NCBI GenBank assembly: GCA_963556195.1
Contig: OY744521.1
Location: 126,734,459-126,798,458, forward strand
Reading direction: 5' to 3'
Length of the DNA: 64,000 nt
From: Sepiola atlantica
Taxonomy: Eukaryota; Mollusca; Cephalopoda; Sepiida; Sepiolidae
Below, one piece after another: positions 45,550 through 56,642 of this stretch (position 1 is the stretch's first letter; each line of letters opens with the position of its first letter). The notes under the pieces are model-generated. The model saw only the letters and a program-made list of their open reading frames with translations. It was not told the DNA's origin and searched no databases. Both the position numbers and the translations under genes were made by a program.

Positions 45550-45975
45550 ACTTAGCATTGGCATGAAGAGTCCCAGTTGTTAGAAAATTTTAGCTACTGC
45601 ATTGTTATGAAGACGTGGATCAGAAGAAATCTTTTTATTCATCATTGTTATAATCAAAGAAGGGGTCATAGGTTGAAGCTGTTTACTCCACCTGCTAGAA
45701 TGGAAGCAGGAAAACAGTTTGTTAGTGTACGTACAATATGGCATTGGAACAGACTATCTGAGGAGGTAGTCAACGTAGAATGAATCAACAGCTTCAAGAA
45801 GCGTGTGAAAAATATGTGAAGAAGGGAGTCTCACGCAAGAGAGTACTAGACTCTTTGCCCTTCAATCCACTCCTATCCTTTGTGAGACTAGAGGTGGAGT
45901 CAGGTAAATCCAAGCAAACCCAACAAAATCAACCCAATGGAATTACGAACTCATATCTCAGAGTTACTTAGTTAA
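45550..45975 (+). pseudogene. LINE reverse-transcriptase ORF, 3' end
   Basis: The plus strand gives RRGHRLKLFTPPARMEAGKQFVSVRTIWHWNRLSEEVVNVE. After a TGA it continues in the same frame as INSFKKRVKNM. 'RGHxxKLxxxxARxxxxKxFFSxRVxxxWNxLxxEVVxxxxxxxFKxxL' is the standard last 60 residues of CR1-like LINE polyproteins, in a subfamily distinct from families A and B. No catalytic residues remain. The 3' boundary is unclear. Confidence 0.75.
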
Positions 45976-45979
45976 ATCT

Positions 45980-46640
45980 ATCCTACACTTAGATTGTTAC
46001 TGCTGATTTTTGTTTTATTATACTGGACTAGTAATCAGGAGACATAAAGTACAAATCAAAGGTTATTTGAACTATCCATCAATAGAGAAGAATTAGTTTC
46101 ATGAAGAAATCCTTGTATAGTAACCAGAAGTATGCTCTAACTTTAAACAACAAAAGTAAAGATACTCGTTAAAGTAAGTCATTAAAAAATATTTTACAGG
46201 CATTTTTCTAGTGTTGATGTGGAATTATAACATATTGAGTAACTCGGAATATGGTTTTGTCGGTTAGTCATTTTGATAGATAGGCTATGACCCCAGGACT
46301 AGTGTAGCCCGATATACGAAAGGGGATATGTGATTGATTGTCTAGTCAGGAGATGGATATTATATATAGAAATATAGTCAATTGCTTCCTGCAAATGAAA
46401 GAGAAGAGCTGTAACATTACGCCTTACTGTTGTGTATATAAACTGTCATACACCTGTGTACTTTTCGTTATAACCCCCAGGTTGTTGACAAACGCACCCA
46501 TACTGATTTGCCTGCTGGCGCCGCTGTGGTCGTCGTTATGATCATCATCATCGTTGCAAGTCAGACTGTTGTTAAAACTACGTGGACTCTTGTTGCTTAG
46601 TTATAAAGGTGTTATTTTAAACAGAATAGAAAACCCCGTA
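45980..46640. other. No gene recognised
   Basis: Nothing supported. Confidence 0.5.
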
Positions 46641-46641
46641 C

Positions 46642-46695
46642 GTGTGTGTGTGTGTGAGAGAGAGAGAAAGAAGGGGGGGAGACAAAAAGATAGAT
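46642..46695. repeat. (GT)n/(GA)n low-complexity tract
   Basis: GTGTGTGTGTGAGAGAGAGAGA followed by purine-rich and GATA-like bases. Confidence 0.85.
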
Positions 46696-46699
46696 AGAC

Positions 46700-47105
46700 A
46701 GATAAATCGTCTGCCTCGTTACACTTAACTATGTTGTAAGCGACCGCTCAGCGACGTTTTGTGTCCAGCCACTTCAGTTGTCAGCTGGGAAAAAATGAGA
46801 CCCTCTCTGGCGGAAACACGTGGTTTCATCGACTTCTGCTTTTAGGTTCCCCCTTCTAGGGAGCCACTCCAACCCCTCCAATCAGGCATCCCCTTCTCTA
46901 TCTAACAGAACATCTAGTTAGTATAGTCTCGTTTGATGATCTACTCAGAAGAAACTCGAGTAAAGTTGATAGATGTATAGTTAACTGTACATCTATAAAT
47001 AGAATAGTTATAGATACAGCTGTCCATTTACAAAAGGGAAAAGGCGTATGCTATATGTGATGGGTTATTGTAGGTGCTGATAATTTTTCAGCGTGGACAT
47101 CGACT
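46700..47105. other. No gene recognised
   Basis: Nothing supported. Confidence 0.5.
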
Positions 47106-47109
47106 CATT

Positions 47110-47610
47110 TTAGACGAGATACGACAACAGTGAGAGAGGAGTTAGTGTTATGTTACGGTAAAGTAAGGGCGAGGTGGGCGTGGACAGACAAGAATTTCGT
47201 GCAATTGGGAGAGCATTGTTGTTTCGGTGTAATCTGAATAGGAGTTTCTCCCGAGTTTTAGACCATCGTTGACACAAAAGATTTTCAGTTTGCTCCACAC
47301 GTGTAAGCTTTGTTCCAATGATGAAGCTGAGAGAGCGACCAGAAAACAAAGGAGTCCCCATTAAGGGAAACAGAGTCAACGGTCTCTGTAGATCTTTATT
47401 GAATTCAAGGAAATGTCTTAGCAAATTCGTTAGGAATTCCAGGCGTGTTTTAGCGGGACTTTCCATTGCCAATGTATAATTTAAGGAAAAATCGCGAAGA
47501 GTGAAATATGCGTGAAAGGTAATTCGGAGGAGGGTAGACTGGTTAGGCGTTAGCACATCAGTGTCAAAGGATTTCGCGGGAAGGATACCCCTTTTAGCGA
47601 TTAACCACAA
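47110..47610 (-). other. Unassigned 166-codon open frame
   Basis: This is the longest open frame not made of simple repeat, on the minus strand in a region of balanced composition. The conceptual protein has no motif I recognise, no signal peptide and no obvious repeats; it is leucine- and threonine-rich with scattered arginines. It begins with Met but lies between repeats, with no splice or promoter context visible. It may be a chance frame, or a piece of an unrecognised element. Confidence 0.15.
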
Positions 47611-47827
47611 TCAGTTTCGTATCATATCCGTCTTCACCAATCGATCTGTTGATAAACGTTGTAAGAGAAATTGCGGCACTTAGATTAGATTAGCGTTTTG
47701 TAGAAGACATGAATGCCAAAATATATCTAATGCTAGTGAGAAAATAGAATTTCCTGATTAATAATACAGATATAGTTTAACCTCTCCACATGAATACTGA
47801 GAAAAACACATACATACACACGCAGAC

Positions 47828-47935
<108 letters not shown>

Positions 47936-48099
47936 GAGCGAACTGGTTTTGCTTTTCGACACTCATCCGTTGAAATCGACGGGAGAGTCCATCATATATG
48001 TAAAGAAAAGTCGGATTTTTTAAGTTAGATCTAAATAGCATTGCATCTGACGAATCAAAATCGAGTAGATACAGCTATATATATGAATGAACAGGAAAT

Positions 48100-48307
48100 A
48101 TCTATATATGCCAGCTTTGACATTAGGTGTAGTGTTAAGTTGAGATGGTTTGATTAAATTTATAATACTTGCTGAAGTTAATTGTGTTATGTTTATGCCT
48201 AGTTTATTAAGTTTTGTGTAAATGGAGTTGTTATTAGAATTAGTAGGTAGAGCTATATGTCTATTTATTATAGGGCTGGTTGATGAGTTGTCTTGTTTGA
48301 GATTTGA
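48100..48307 (-). pseudogene. Penelope-like element, linker between RT and GIY-YIG (fragment)
   Basis: The minus strand reads SNLKQDNSSTSPIINRHIAL, then TKLNKLGINITQL...INLIKPSQLNTTPNVKAGIYR. The pattern 'L..LGI.......I..LIKP......VKAGIYR' is the linker that precedes the GIY-YIG domain in Penelope-like proteins ('..AGIYKIPC..C...YIG'). Homology ends right after YR, so the endonuclease itself is lost. It abuts repeat Z arm 2 across the CA/TA tract. Confidence 0.5.
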
Positions 48308-48335
48308 GTGAATTTGCATATATGCATACATACAT

Positions 48336-48345
48336 ATTCATACAC

Positions 48346-48444
<99 letters not shown>

Positions 48445-49037
48445 CACGTAACTGCTTCTATCGATATATTAATATTTATCGTCTTCGTACATACGTAAAA
48501 AATATCATGCCCGGCATCCAGCAGCATCCACCGTACGTTCGTCCGAAGATAACTATTTCCTTACCTATCACCACTAACATTCTTGTTGTTTTCATATGCC
48601 ACATTTATTATTGTTATTATATCGTTTCTAAAGAACTGATTAATGTTATTTTTGTACTCACCATCAAATATTTATAACCGAAGATAGAGGACACTTTTCA
48701 AGGAATCTTGGTAAGGTCTATGACGCAATTTTGATTTGCAGAATTAAATAAATTAATATTACAAGTATTCAACGTGTCCGTTTTCAACCATTCATCCCAA
48801 GCCAGCTTCCAGTCACGAGGATTTAAATTGAAGATGGCGGCGATTCACTACGTGGATTCTAGATGAAACTATTGAGACGATCACCGAGAATGAATAATAT
48901 TGAAATGTGTTCAGCAATGTACGTAACTCTTCTTGGGTTTAAAAATTTTTAAATAAATATTTTCAGTTTTTTGCATTCATCTCTATTTATATTATGTGTT
49001 ATGTGTTTATATATTTGTATGTACAAGATTTACTCCT
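48336..49037 (-). repeat. Large inverted repeat Z, arm 2
   Basis: Reverse complement of 17102-17822, including a (CA)n-(TA)n tract at 48341-48440. It contains AAGATGGCGGCGATTCAC (48831-48848), a consensus-like YY1 site. The outer limit is TTTACTCCTA, followed by a short TA tract. Confidence 0.92.
48341..48440. repeat. (CA)n-(TA)n compound microsatellite
   Basis: CA to 48386 then TA to 48440. Confidence 0.97.
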
Positions 49038-49039
49038 AT

Positions 49040-49808
49040 ATATATATATACAGAGATGAGGCCCCGTTATGAATTATCAAAAGCTTAGAAAAACGTTTCA
49101 CCTGAGTTATTCATTCTTTACGTTAGGTGTTAAATGAAACTGTATATTAGAATTTGGTGTCGTTGTGTTATTCTGGCGTGCAAGATATTCTTTCAATTTA
49201 ATTCTTCTTATATATGTTTCCATATCGAAACAAAGATTTATTATGTTTACATCTTGTGTATGGGAGAAACATACATGTTAATCAAGTAAAGAAATTTAAT
49301 CTTTATTGAGTTGGTCGTCTGATCGGTTGGCTATAGAATTGTTGAGATTTGTACTTTTTCCATCTTATGGTTGGTACGGTGTATTTGGGGACTGCCTTAT
49401 TGTAAACGTAGTTTTGTAAGTTCGAGATGAATTTTTTGGAATTTGTATATTGAGTTTATGGTTTTTCTAATATTGTAGTTTTTGAAAATGTTTGTGGCAT
49501 ATAGAAATTAGGATTTGCAATACAGTGGATGTGAAGAGTACATTTTAGATATCATGTCTTATCTGGAGATAGGATTTTATAAGTACGTTCTGTTTTACAT
49601 AATTATTTTTGTATACATTTTTTTTAGTTTCATAGAGGCTGTATTGTGTATATTATCTGCTTTGTTTTCATAATAAGTGTTTATATTGTGTTTAAAATTA
49701 TTTTTGCGTCTAAAGATTTTCGATATAATATGTAATCTATTACAGATGCCGAGGAAAACCATGTCAGACCTTCTATGTGCCAGTTTTTTTCATAATTGTT
49801 ACCAGCTG

Positions 49809-49810
<2 letters not shown>
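49040..49810. other. No gene; possible protein-like minus strand
   Basis: The minus strand of 49330-49440 reads FISNLQNYVYNKAVPKYTVP-like text broken by stops. Its Lys/Asn-rich character resembles the Penelope remnants, but no domain is identifiable. Confidence 0.25.

Positions 49811-49811
<1 letters not shown>

Positions 49812-49864
<53 letters not shown>
49812..49864. repeat. (TA)n microsatellite
   Basis: Pure TA tract flush with foldback F4. Confidence 0.98.
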
Positions 49865-49866
<2 letters not shown>

Positions 49867-50257
49867 CAAGAAAAATGCCTGTATACTGAAATCATATGCC
49901 CTTAATAGGGTTAAGATGAAAATTCATATACACTAAATGTACAAAAGCAAGGAAATTCACAAATTTTTACACTTTTATTGTCATTAAGGGTATGCGAACA
50001 CAACAGGGCTATGTATTTTACTGGTAGGAATTTTTCTTCAGCGGACCGCACACACTTCATCCACTCATGCATAGAGATTTATACTGTAGTGATGTGATAA
50101 TGAAATGGTGTGGTTGATATGTAGTCATACCCTTAATGACAATAAAAGTGTAAACATTTGGAAATCTCCTTGCTTTTGTACATTTAGTGTATATGAATTT
50201 TCATCTTAACCCTATTAAGGGCATATGATTTCAGTATACTGGCATTTATCATGGAAT
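49863..50257. mobile_element. Foldback element F4 (MITE-like)
   Basis: Arms 49863-49994 and 50126-50257 are reverse complements over 132 bases with few mismatches (ATTCCAAGAAAAATGCC / GGCATTTATCATGGAAT at the tips; CCCTTAATAGGGTTAAG; CACTAAATGTACAAAAGCAAGG). The 131-base loop is unique. No ORF. The left tip adjoins (TA)n. Confidence 0.92.
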
Positions 50258-50442
50258 GTCACTACTTTTGTAAAGGCTATGCCTCAATACAATGCCTTCT
50301 CATGAGGCTTTTTGGAATTTTCTGGAAAACTACGGTATATGGTAAACTGAAATTAAAATGCCATCAACTAAAACCTAGAACCTCTATCTCTGCCAAAAAT
50401 AAGCTGAATCCATCAAATAGTTGATGAGATACAGGGTGGCGC

Positions 50443-50466
50443 ATACGTACGTACGTACGTACGTAC
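50443..50466. repeat. (ACGT)n microsatellite
   Basis: Six self-complementary TACG/ACGT units, rare because each unit carries CpG. Confidence 0.9.
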
Positions 50467-50530
50467 ACACAGATAACATGATTTCATGATGAAAGTCTAT
50501 TAAGGGAGAAGAGCGCTCTCACGCCTCCCT

Positions 50531-50532
<2 letters not shown>

Positions 50533-50594
<62 letters not shown>
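50533..50594. repeat. (TA)n microsatellite
   Basis: Pure TA tract. Confidence 0.98.
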
Positions 50595-50596
<2 letters not shown>

Positions 50597-50899
50597 GCAC
50601 AGAACTTTGAACAAAACACTTTATTTAATTCGCGAGGGTAGATTGTTCTCGTTCCATCAGCCATGACCGGATAGAAGTCTTAATAATTTTAATTATATTC
50701 TTCGTATCGTCTATACTGAAGATTGAAACTTTTAAGAGTGTCGTTTAGAACTGATTGTAATTTAACAGTTTAATCCATTTCGCCACTTACCCATGTGTGG
50801 AAAAAATACTAATTATCAATCCTCATTTCAAACATTCTAAAAGATAATGTTTTTTTAAATAATTCTGTTTGATGTTAGGCACACAACGAAATAAAAGAA

Positions 50900-51065
50900 A
50901 CCCTTTTATAAGTTGTGGTAATAAGACGTGTTCTTGCTGTGAATGTATGGCACAGAGTAACTAATGCTTAGAGCTCGGTCGAGCATCCGTCTATGAAAAT
51001 AAAGATAGAGTAGAGAAAGACTAGCATCGTCTCTTCTGTGAGAAAGGAGGTGTAGAGAAGAGAAG
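50900..51065 (-). pseudogene. LINE ORF fragment (CR1/jockey-like C-terminal end)
   Basis: The minus strand reads [23 protein letters not shown] and then [15 protein letters not shown]. 'SLSHRRxVASLSLFYRYxHG...VPxxxxxxTxxYxxSFFPRTxxLWNSLP' is the usual C-terminal block of these LINEs, and only its middle survives. It is open in one frame for 50 codons. It is a separate subfamily from A and B by wording of the motif. Confidence 0.5.
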
Positions 51066-51139
51066 AGATCATCCTTACTAGATTGTGAAGTCGATTGTGT
51101 ATTCTGGCATGGTAAGAAAAGAATGCTTTGAGCGTCATT

Positions 51140-51141
<2 letters not shown>

Positions 51142-51211
<70 letters not shown>
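51142..51211. repeat. (TA)n microsatellite
   Basis: Pure TA tract. Confidence 0.98.
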
Positions 51212-51215
<4 letters not shown>

Positions 51216-51243
51216 AAGGAAGGATGAAGGTAATCCGACGTGA

Positions 51244-51463
<220 letters not shown>

Positions 51464-51504
51464 ATATTAAATTATTTATTTTATTTTTATTTTTTTAATA
51501 TGAT

Positions 51505-51550
51505 TTACCTACTTACGACGTCGTTTCGAGCTTATGACTCTCATCAGCGC
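51505..51550 (-). other. Hammerhead-like core with GUC cleavage triplet
   Basis: On the minus strand: CTGATGA (complement of 51541-51547), GAG-TCATAAG-CTC (3 bp stem II hairpin), GAAA, C, GAC, G, TC. A15.1-U16.1 and C-G would close a two-pair stem III with a GAC loop, followed by a canonical GUC. Helix I cannot be formed convincingly from the immediate flanks (CATGCG against GTAAGTAGG). The core agrees with the minimal hammerheads described in Penelope-like elements; activity is doubtful as written. Confidence 0.45.
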
Positions 51551-51607
51551 ATGGAAATAACAATATCAGACGGTCATAGGGCACAGATGCACCTTGAATC
51601 CGTAACC

Positions 51608-51802
51608 GTGATGCAACCCATAAAGTGCTAAATAATAGTCAGTTCTAAATGAATATGTGGTGAGTCATTATTATAAAAAAGCGGAGTTTATAGTTTGTGT
51701 CCCTTTCTTTCTTTGTTCACAAACACCGCTTTTTTATAATAATGAGTCACCGCATATTCATTTAGAACTGACTATTATTTAGCACTTTATTAGTTGCATC
51801 AC
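51608..51802. mobile_element. Foldback element F5
   Basis: Arms 51608-51689 and 51721-51802 are near-perfect reverse complements over about 82 bases (GTGATGCAAC, AGTGCTAAATAATAGTCAG, TTATTATAAAAAAGCGG). The loop is about 31 bases. It lies 60 bases from the hammerhead-like core. Confidence 0.9.
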
Positions 51803-53215
51803 GGAAGGTCGGAGGTTATATCGGCCGAAACGCTGTTAGAATAACATCGAAGATAGGAACAGTAGTCCGAATAATCCAATAAGTCATGTGGAGATTTGTT
51901 TTCGTATTAAAAGTAAATGAATCAGAACACACACGGAAGGGAACAGAGAAGCGACACATACGCAGTTTCCTTTAACGATCATTTTATGGCCAAAACTGGT
52001 CGGGAAATAAAATGATGTCAAACGTCAGACCAGACGATAAACTTTAGCTAAAACAAAACATTTTTAAAAACACAAATGAAAGATAATAATTGAACAAAAA
52101 AGATAATACTATGTAAATAATTAGTTTTAAAACACAAAAAAAGTCAACTTAGGATGCAAAAATAAGCAAAAAAGGTTAACTTAGAATCTGTCTGCTTATC
52201 AATAGCGATCGTCTTATCTTGTTTTGTTCAATTTGAACTTTTCGGGTGTTTTCTTCTGTCAGCGTTTATCGTCTTATCTTCCTTTTGGCATCTATTTATT
52301 TCTCTTTCATTGTTGCCCATTAAATGATAATTGAATAAAAAGGTGGTGCATATTTTTTTCCTTTGGTTCCTTCTACGAAAGGGATTTCGAATCATCCGCA
52401 ATTAAATCATAGCTTATTTAGTTTGGCCTCACTACTTATAATACTTGTGTACTAAAATGTGATATGGTTACATAACTGAAGCTTGATATTAACCTTCTGT
52501 TCGGGACGAGTGAGCGAGCATCATGGCGTATAAATTTCGTGAATGTTTCACCAACAATTAATGGATGATTCAAATAAGGTAAAATGTACGAGAAAAAAAA
52601 CATGATCACCCACTGATAGTATGCACTACGGAACAACAGAGAATAGTGATCCATTTCCTCTAGTTTTGGATTATGGTTCAAAGTAGTGGACTCAGATCTC
52701 ATTGTAAAGAAATTATCCTTATGCGTGGTGTAGATAATGGTAATACTAATTGTGACAAAAAGTGTGTTAAGTCAAGTTTTGGAATTTGGATAAGAATGAG
52801 TTGACAAAACAGCGAAAATGTATTCGGCGTTGGCTCTCACTAGGGGGCTCACAGCCACCCACCACAGGATAAATGGCAGAAAGTAAGAAAACATTGCAAC
52901 AACAAATAAAATAATCGATGGAAAACCTTTTTGTGTTTTTCGAGTCTTCATTTGTAAACTAGTCTGCGAGGGAAAGATGCTTCCACAAATGCTAGGAAAA
53001 ATAAGTGCTTGTCATTTAGCCTTATGTAACCTGTTACATCATCTTCTGTGATTATTCTCCTTCGCCTTTATCGTTGAATCGGTCGTGTGAGCGTTAGCGG
53101 ATTTCTTCCCAATTGTACTTATTCGCTTCGCTAAGATCTCGTGGCACCCATCTCTCACAGACTTTAAACGTTTGAAAATCGATGCATGACTAATTAGCTG
53201 AGAATGTGAGTTTTG
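51803..53215. other. No gene recognised
   Basis: About 1.4 kb of unassigned sequence. GGCCGAAACGCTGTTAGAA at 51823 recalls the edge of the hammerhead-like repeats. Nothing else supported. Confidence 0.5.
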
Positions 53216-53625
53216 GTTTTTTTTTATGGAAATCGCTCCAGACAAGGCATGAAGCCACTTAATAAAAGTAGCTAACAAAAACAAATATAATTATCGCAAA
53301 GACAGGAGATGCCTATTGACCTTAGTCTTGAAAAAAACAAGATTATAGGTAGGAGCAAAACAGTCAGCAGGAAGAGAGTTCCACAAGCCTGCGGTTCTTA
53401 GAAAGAAGCTACTGGAATATGAAGCTGTATTACAATGAGGTATCAAAACAGCGAATTTATGGAGACCACTAGACTAACGATTCAAACGAGCTGAAACAAA
53501 AGAAGCGGGAAATAGATCACATAATTCTGAAGAACACATGCCATAATAGTATTTATAAAAAAAAAAGACTGAGGCTAGCAACATCACGTCTGTGAGGGAG
53601 GGGTGTAAAGAAGAAGTTTGTCAGT
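53216..53625 (-). pseudogene. CR1/jockey-like LINE 3' end (family B)
   Basis: The minus strand carries, in interrupted frames, FYKYYYGMCSSELCDLF, SSGLHKFAVLIPHCNTASYSSSFFLRTAGLWNSLPADCFAP and FFKTKVNRHLLSLR, then the family tail ending near 53226. It is homologous to 2497-2860 along most of its length but better preserved. 5'-truncated; no RT catalytic motif. Confidence 0.82.
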
Positions 53626-53829
53626 ATAATCTATGTAACTGGTTGAATATTCACATTAGTGGTGGGGGTAATGAGCACCCTGCCACACCCCCTACGTCTA
53701 GCTATTTAAAATCGCTCGATTTACTCGTACACACGTGGTAAGATATTATACCGAATCCTTACGATGGATTACAGACCAAAGAAATTTGATCAGAGCTCTC
53801 TGTCCGTCTTTGGTGCAAACAGTGCTAGG

Positions 53830-53905
53830 AAACCTTAGTTAAGTGAGTAACGACGCGAACTGACGACCTGGATGTGTCAAGTTCGAATTCAGTCGGTTCA
53901 TAGCG
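53830..53905 (+). mobile_element. tRNA-derived SINE head
   Basis: CCTTAGTTAAGTGAGTAACG (A-box region) and GTTCGAATTCAGTCGG (B-box, 53881-53890) are about 40 bases apart. The downstream body is not recognised. Confidence 0.5.
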
Positions 53906-53909
53906 CCAT

Positions 53910-54835
53910 TATGGATGTTAGCAACCATCACGTGGTTCCTCCTGCAAACACCTGAAAGAATCGGGGAAACAAATACCAACAACAGAATCAAGTCTGTCAA
54001 AAACATTGTGCCATGTTGATTTATACGAATTTACTTTTTGACCAACGATGTTTTTTTATTTACTTTATAACACAAGAAATAAAAATGATATTAAGATTAA
54101 ACCTCAGTTATATAACCAGTAAAGAGACAACTTTTAGTAAACAATTATTAAAGATAGTGGAACCAAGCTAAAGTAAGCTCTGATGAAAGTGCGGATAATT
54201 GCGACTTCCCCTTCTATTAGTCTAAGATTTCTAGGACATTGGTTGTTCTTATGATAATTATAGACGTTACACGTTAGTTTGTGGGTTACATGTTCTGTTA
54301 CATGTAAGTGTAACATAGCCCCCTGTTTTTTACTGGTCGTCAAATCGAAAAGGTATTGCAGCAGAAAAGAAGAAATCGAGAAAGGTCTTTTATATAGCTT
54401 CCGATTTATTGCAAGTAGAATGTCGACATTCCCTGGTTACACAAATGCTTTACAGATGCATTCAATTCCCCAACCCCAGCTGTGGTAGGAAAAGGCGGAA
54501 CGTCTGCTTACTTCGTTAAGTTTTTTATGATGTTTTTCTCGATCTTCTCTCGATCGGTGGCGTAATTATGTATTTTTTTATAATACATTTATCAAATTGG
54601 CATACCGCAAAATAAAAACAATCAAATGTTTACAATTTCAATTTGAGTCTCCAACTCGAAATTATCAAAATAATCACAGTCGCATTCCAAACGCGATGCC
54701 TCCGCACACCCCTGACCCACATCACGCTGCCATTTTGGTTATAATACTCATTCACTATCTACCCTTTTTTATCACCCCAATGTAATCTCATTACATATAT
54801 CGCAAATGCTTGTGTCGTTACACGTGGTGGTTTAG
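53910..54835. other. No gene recognised
   Basis: Nothing supported. Confidence 0.5.
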
Positions 54836-54839
54836 ATGT

Positions 54840-55170
54840 TTGAGGTTTGTGTGTGTGCGTTTTTAGATGTGTCCCGATATATTTATAAACGATATATTTA
54901 TAAAGTTTGTCACGCTTAAGTTTAAAATAAAATTCTCATCACTAAACACGCAGATTGAATTGACTCATCTTATTGTAGATGTGTCCAAGTATATCTTTAG
55001 AAGGCTCTGGCCGTCAGTCGGCAATGCGTAAATTTGAAATAACATTTCATTTGGTATGTAACGGTTTAGATTATTAGAAGCTATTTCTGTCAGTCGATCT
55101 GTCACACTTGAGTATGAAATAGCATTTGCATCACAAAACGCGTAGATTGAATGAACGAACCCCACTAATT
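54840..55170 (+). repeat. Satellite-like family, about two units
   Basis: Two degenerate units of about 140-180 bases: GTCACGCTTAAGTTTAAAAT...CATCACTAAACACGCAGATTGAATTG...TAGATGTGTCC, then GTCACACTTGAGTATGAAATAGCATTTGCATCACAAAACGCG. Related pieces lie at 44525, 45305 and 57465. Confidence 0.65.
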
Positions 55171-55242
55171 GATCCATAGCGAATGCCTAAGAATTTTTTT
55201 TTATATATTTTTTTATTTGTCTTTCAAAAGTGTTTGTTTTAC

Positions 55243-55279
55243 TGTTGTTCTTGTTGTTGTTGTTGTTGTTGTTGTTGTT
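55243..55279. repeat. (GTT)n microsatellite
   Basis: About 11 units with one change. Confidence 0.93.
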
Positions 55280-55505
55280 TGTGTTTCTATCTAACGCATT
55301 TACGGACGCTTTTCTTAGCGTGAATTATTTATATTCTACGACTATACAACATTGTCACTACTTGTTTCGTATTATTAGATTTGTAATAATGATCTTTAGA
55401 CGGGGGCGTTATCTTGAGACGAGACGATGTGTTACAACATGTGCACGTAATTTACTCGCCGTTTTTACCAGTGAGCAATCATCGTCTCTGTCGTTTACTT
55501 CTGGG

Positions 55506-55536
55506 ACTGGCTGGCTGGCTGACTGACTGGCTGGGA
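55506..55536. repeat. (CTGG/CTGA)n short tract
   Basis: GGCTGGCTGGCTGACTGACTGG. Confidence 0.9.
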
Positions 55537-55697
55537 TCATCGTGCTGCAAAAGAACCTTATTTGTAATAAGGAAAGAAATCATTTTTCCGTTTTCTTATA
55601 AAAATAATTTTATTTCCACTGAAGACATTGTTAAAACCTTTTCAGAGACCGCAGCAAAACGCGTGCGTATCTTCCGAATTCAAAACCCCGTCTCTCG

Positions 55698-55786
55698 TTA
55701 GAGAGATAGAAGGGGGGAAAGTGAGAGAGAAGGAGAGAGAGAAAGAGAGAGAGACAGAGCGAGAGAGAAAGAGAGAGAGAAAGAGG
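55698..55786. repeat. (GA)n-rich purine tract
   Basis: GAGA units with AAG, CAG and GCG interruptions. Confidence 0.93.
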
Positions 55787-55789
55787 GAA

Positions 55790-56640
55790 TACTGGTGTCA
55801 TCAGTGTACGCCTTGTCAAATGTTTATATTTGAGTTTCATAACCGATTTTCTCGAACGACAACAGTTTGACCCCTGATCCCATCACATGCACCTGTCATT
55901 GAATTTGTTTGACACCGACCTTCAGTTCTCCAAATATGACTGACGCATAGGTGCACTCAGTGAACTCAAAACTGTTTTTGAAATAAGTCTGGCATAAGGA
56001 TTACGAATACAGTGGGGAGCCCTCAGCTCCCTAAAATCTCACGCATTGTGTCACAGATTGAATCAGTGTCCAAGAGATATGGAAAACAAATCATAGGTTT
56101 TGCTTTTAGTATAACTTGATGCCATTTTTTGCACGATTAAACAAGAAGAACATTAAAATTATGAAAATATAAATTTTTTAAAAAAATTGAAAATATGTTA
56201 ATAGTACAAAATATTTAAATAGCAGATAAATGACTTGGCTTTTTTATCCATTTCTCATCTTTCAATAAACAATCATCTCACAAATAAAGTTAGAATTTCA
56301 GAGCAATTTAAACACGATAATAAAATTCTTTTAAAATCTTAAGTTATTCTCAGTCACTTTTCAACTTAAAAGATTTTAATCGACTTACATTTCACGTCGA
56401 AAACCTTCGTTATGTAGAGGAATACATTAGTTTATTGTCTAAATAGTTTAAGAATATTATAAACATTTTATCGGATGATAAGTTCAATTGCATTTACATT
56501 CTGAAGATTCTCATCTGAAGATTATTAGTTGAAAGAGATAATTTGCTAAAAATGAACCACCGGTTTTATCAGTTATTACTTAAACTATTGTATTAACTTA
56601 AGTTGTGATGTTGGATAATGGCCCTATGAGAATGGACGTA
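55790..56640. other. No gene recognised
   Basis: Nothing supported; very AT-rich from 56150. Confidence 0.5.
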
Positions 56641-56642
56641 TC

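Noticed and set aside
50446..50520. CRISPR-like or regulatory palindromes in the ACGT tract
   Set aside because: Simple tetranucleotide repeat; no spacers, and the genome is eukaryotic.
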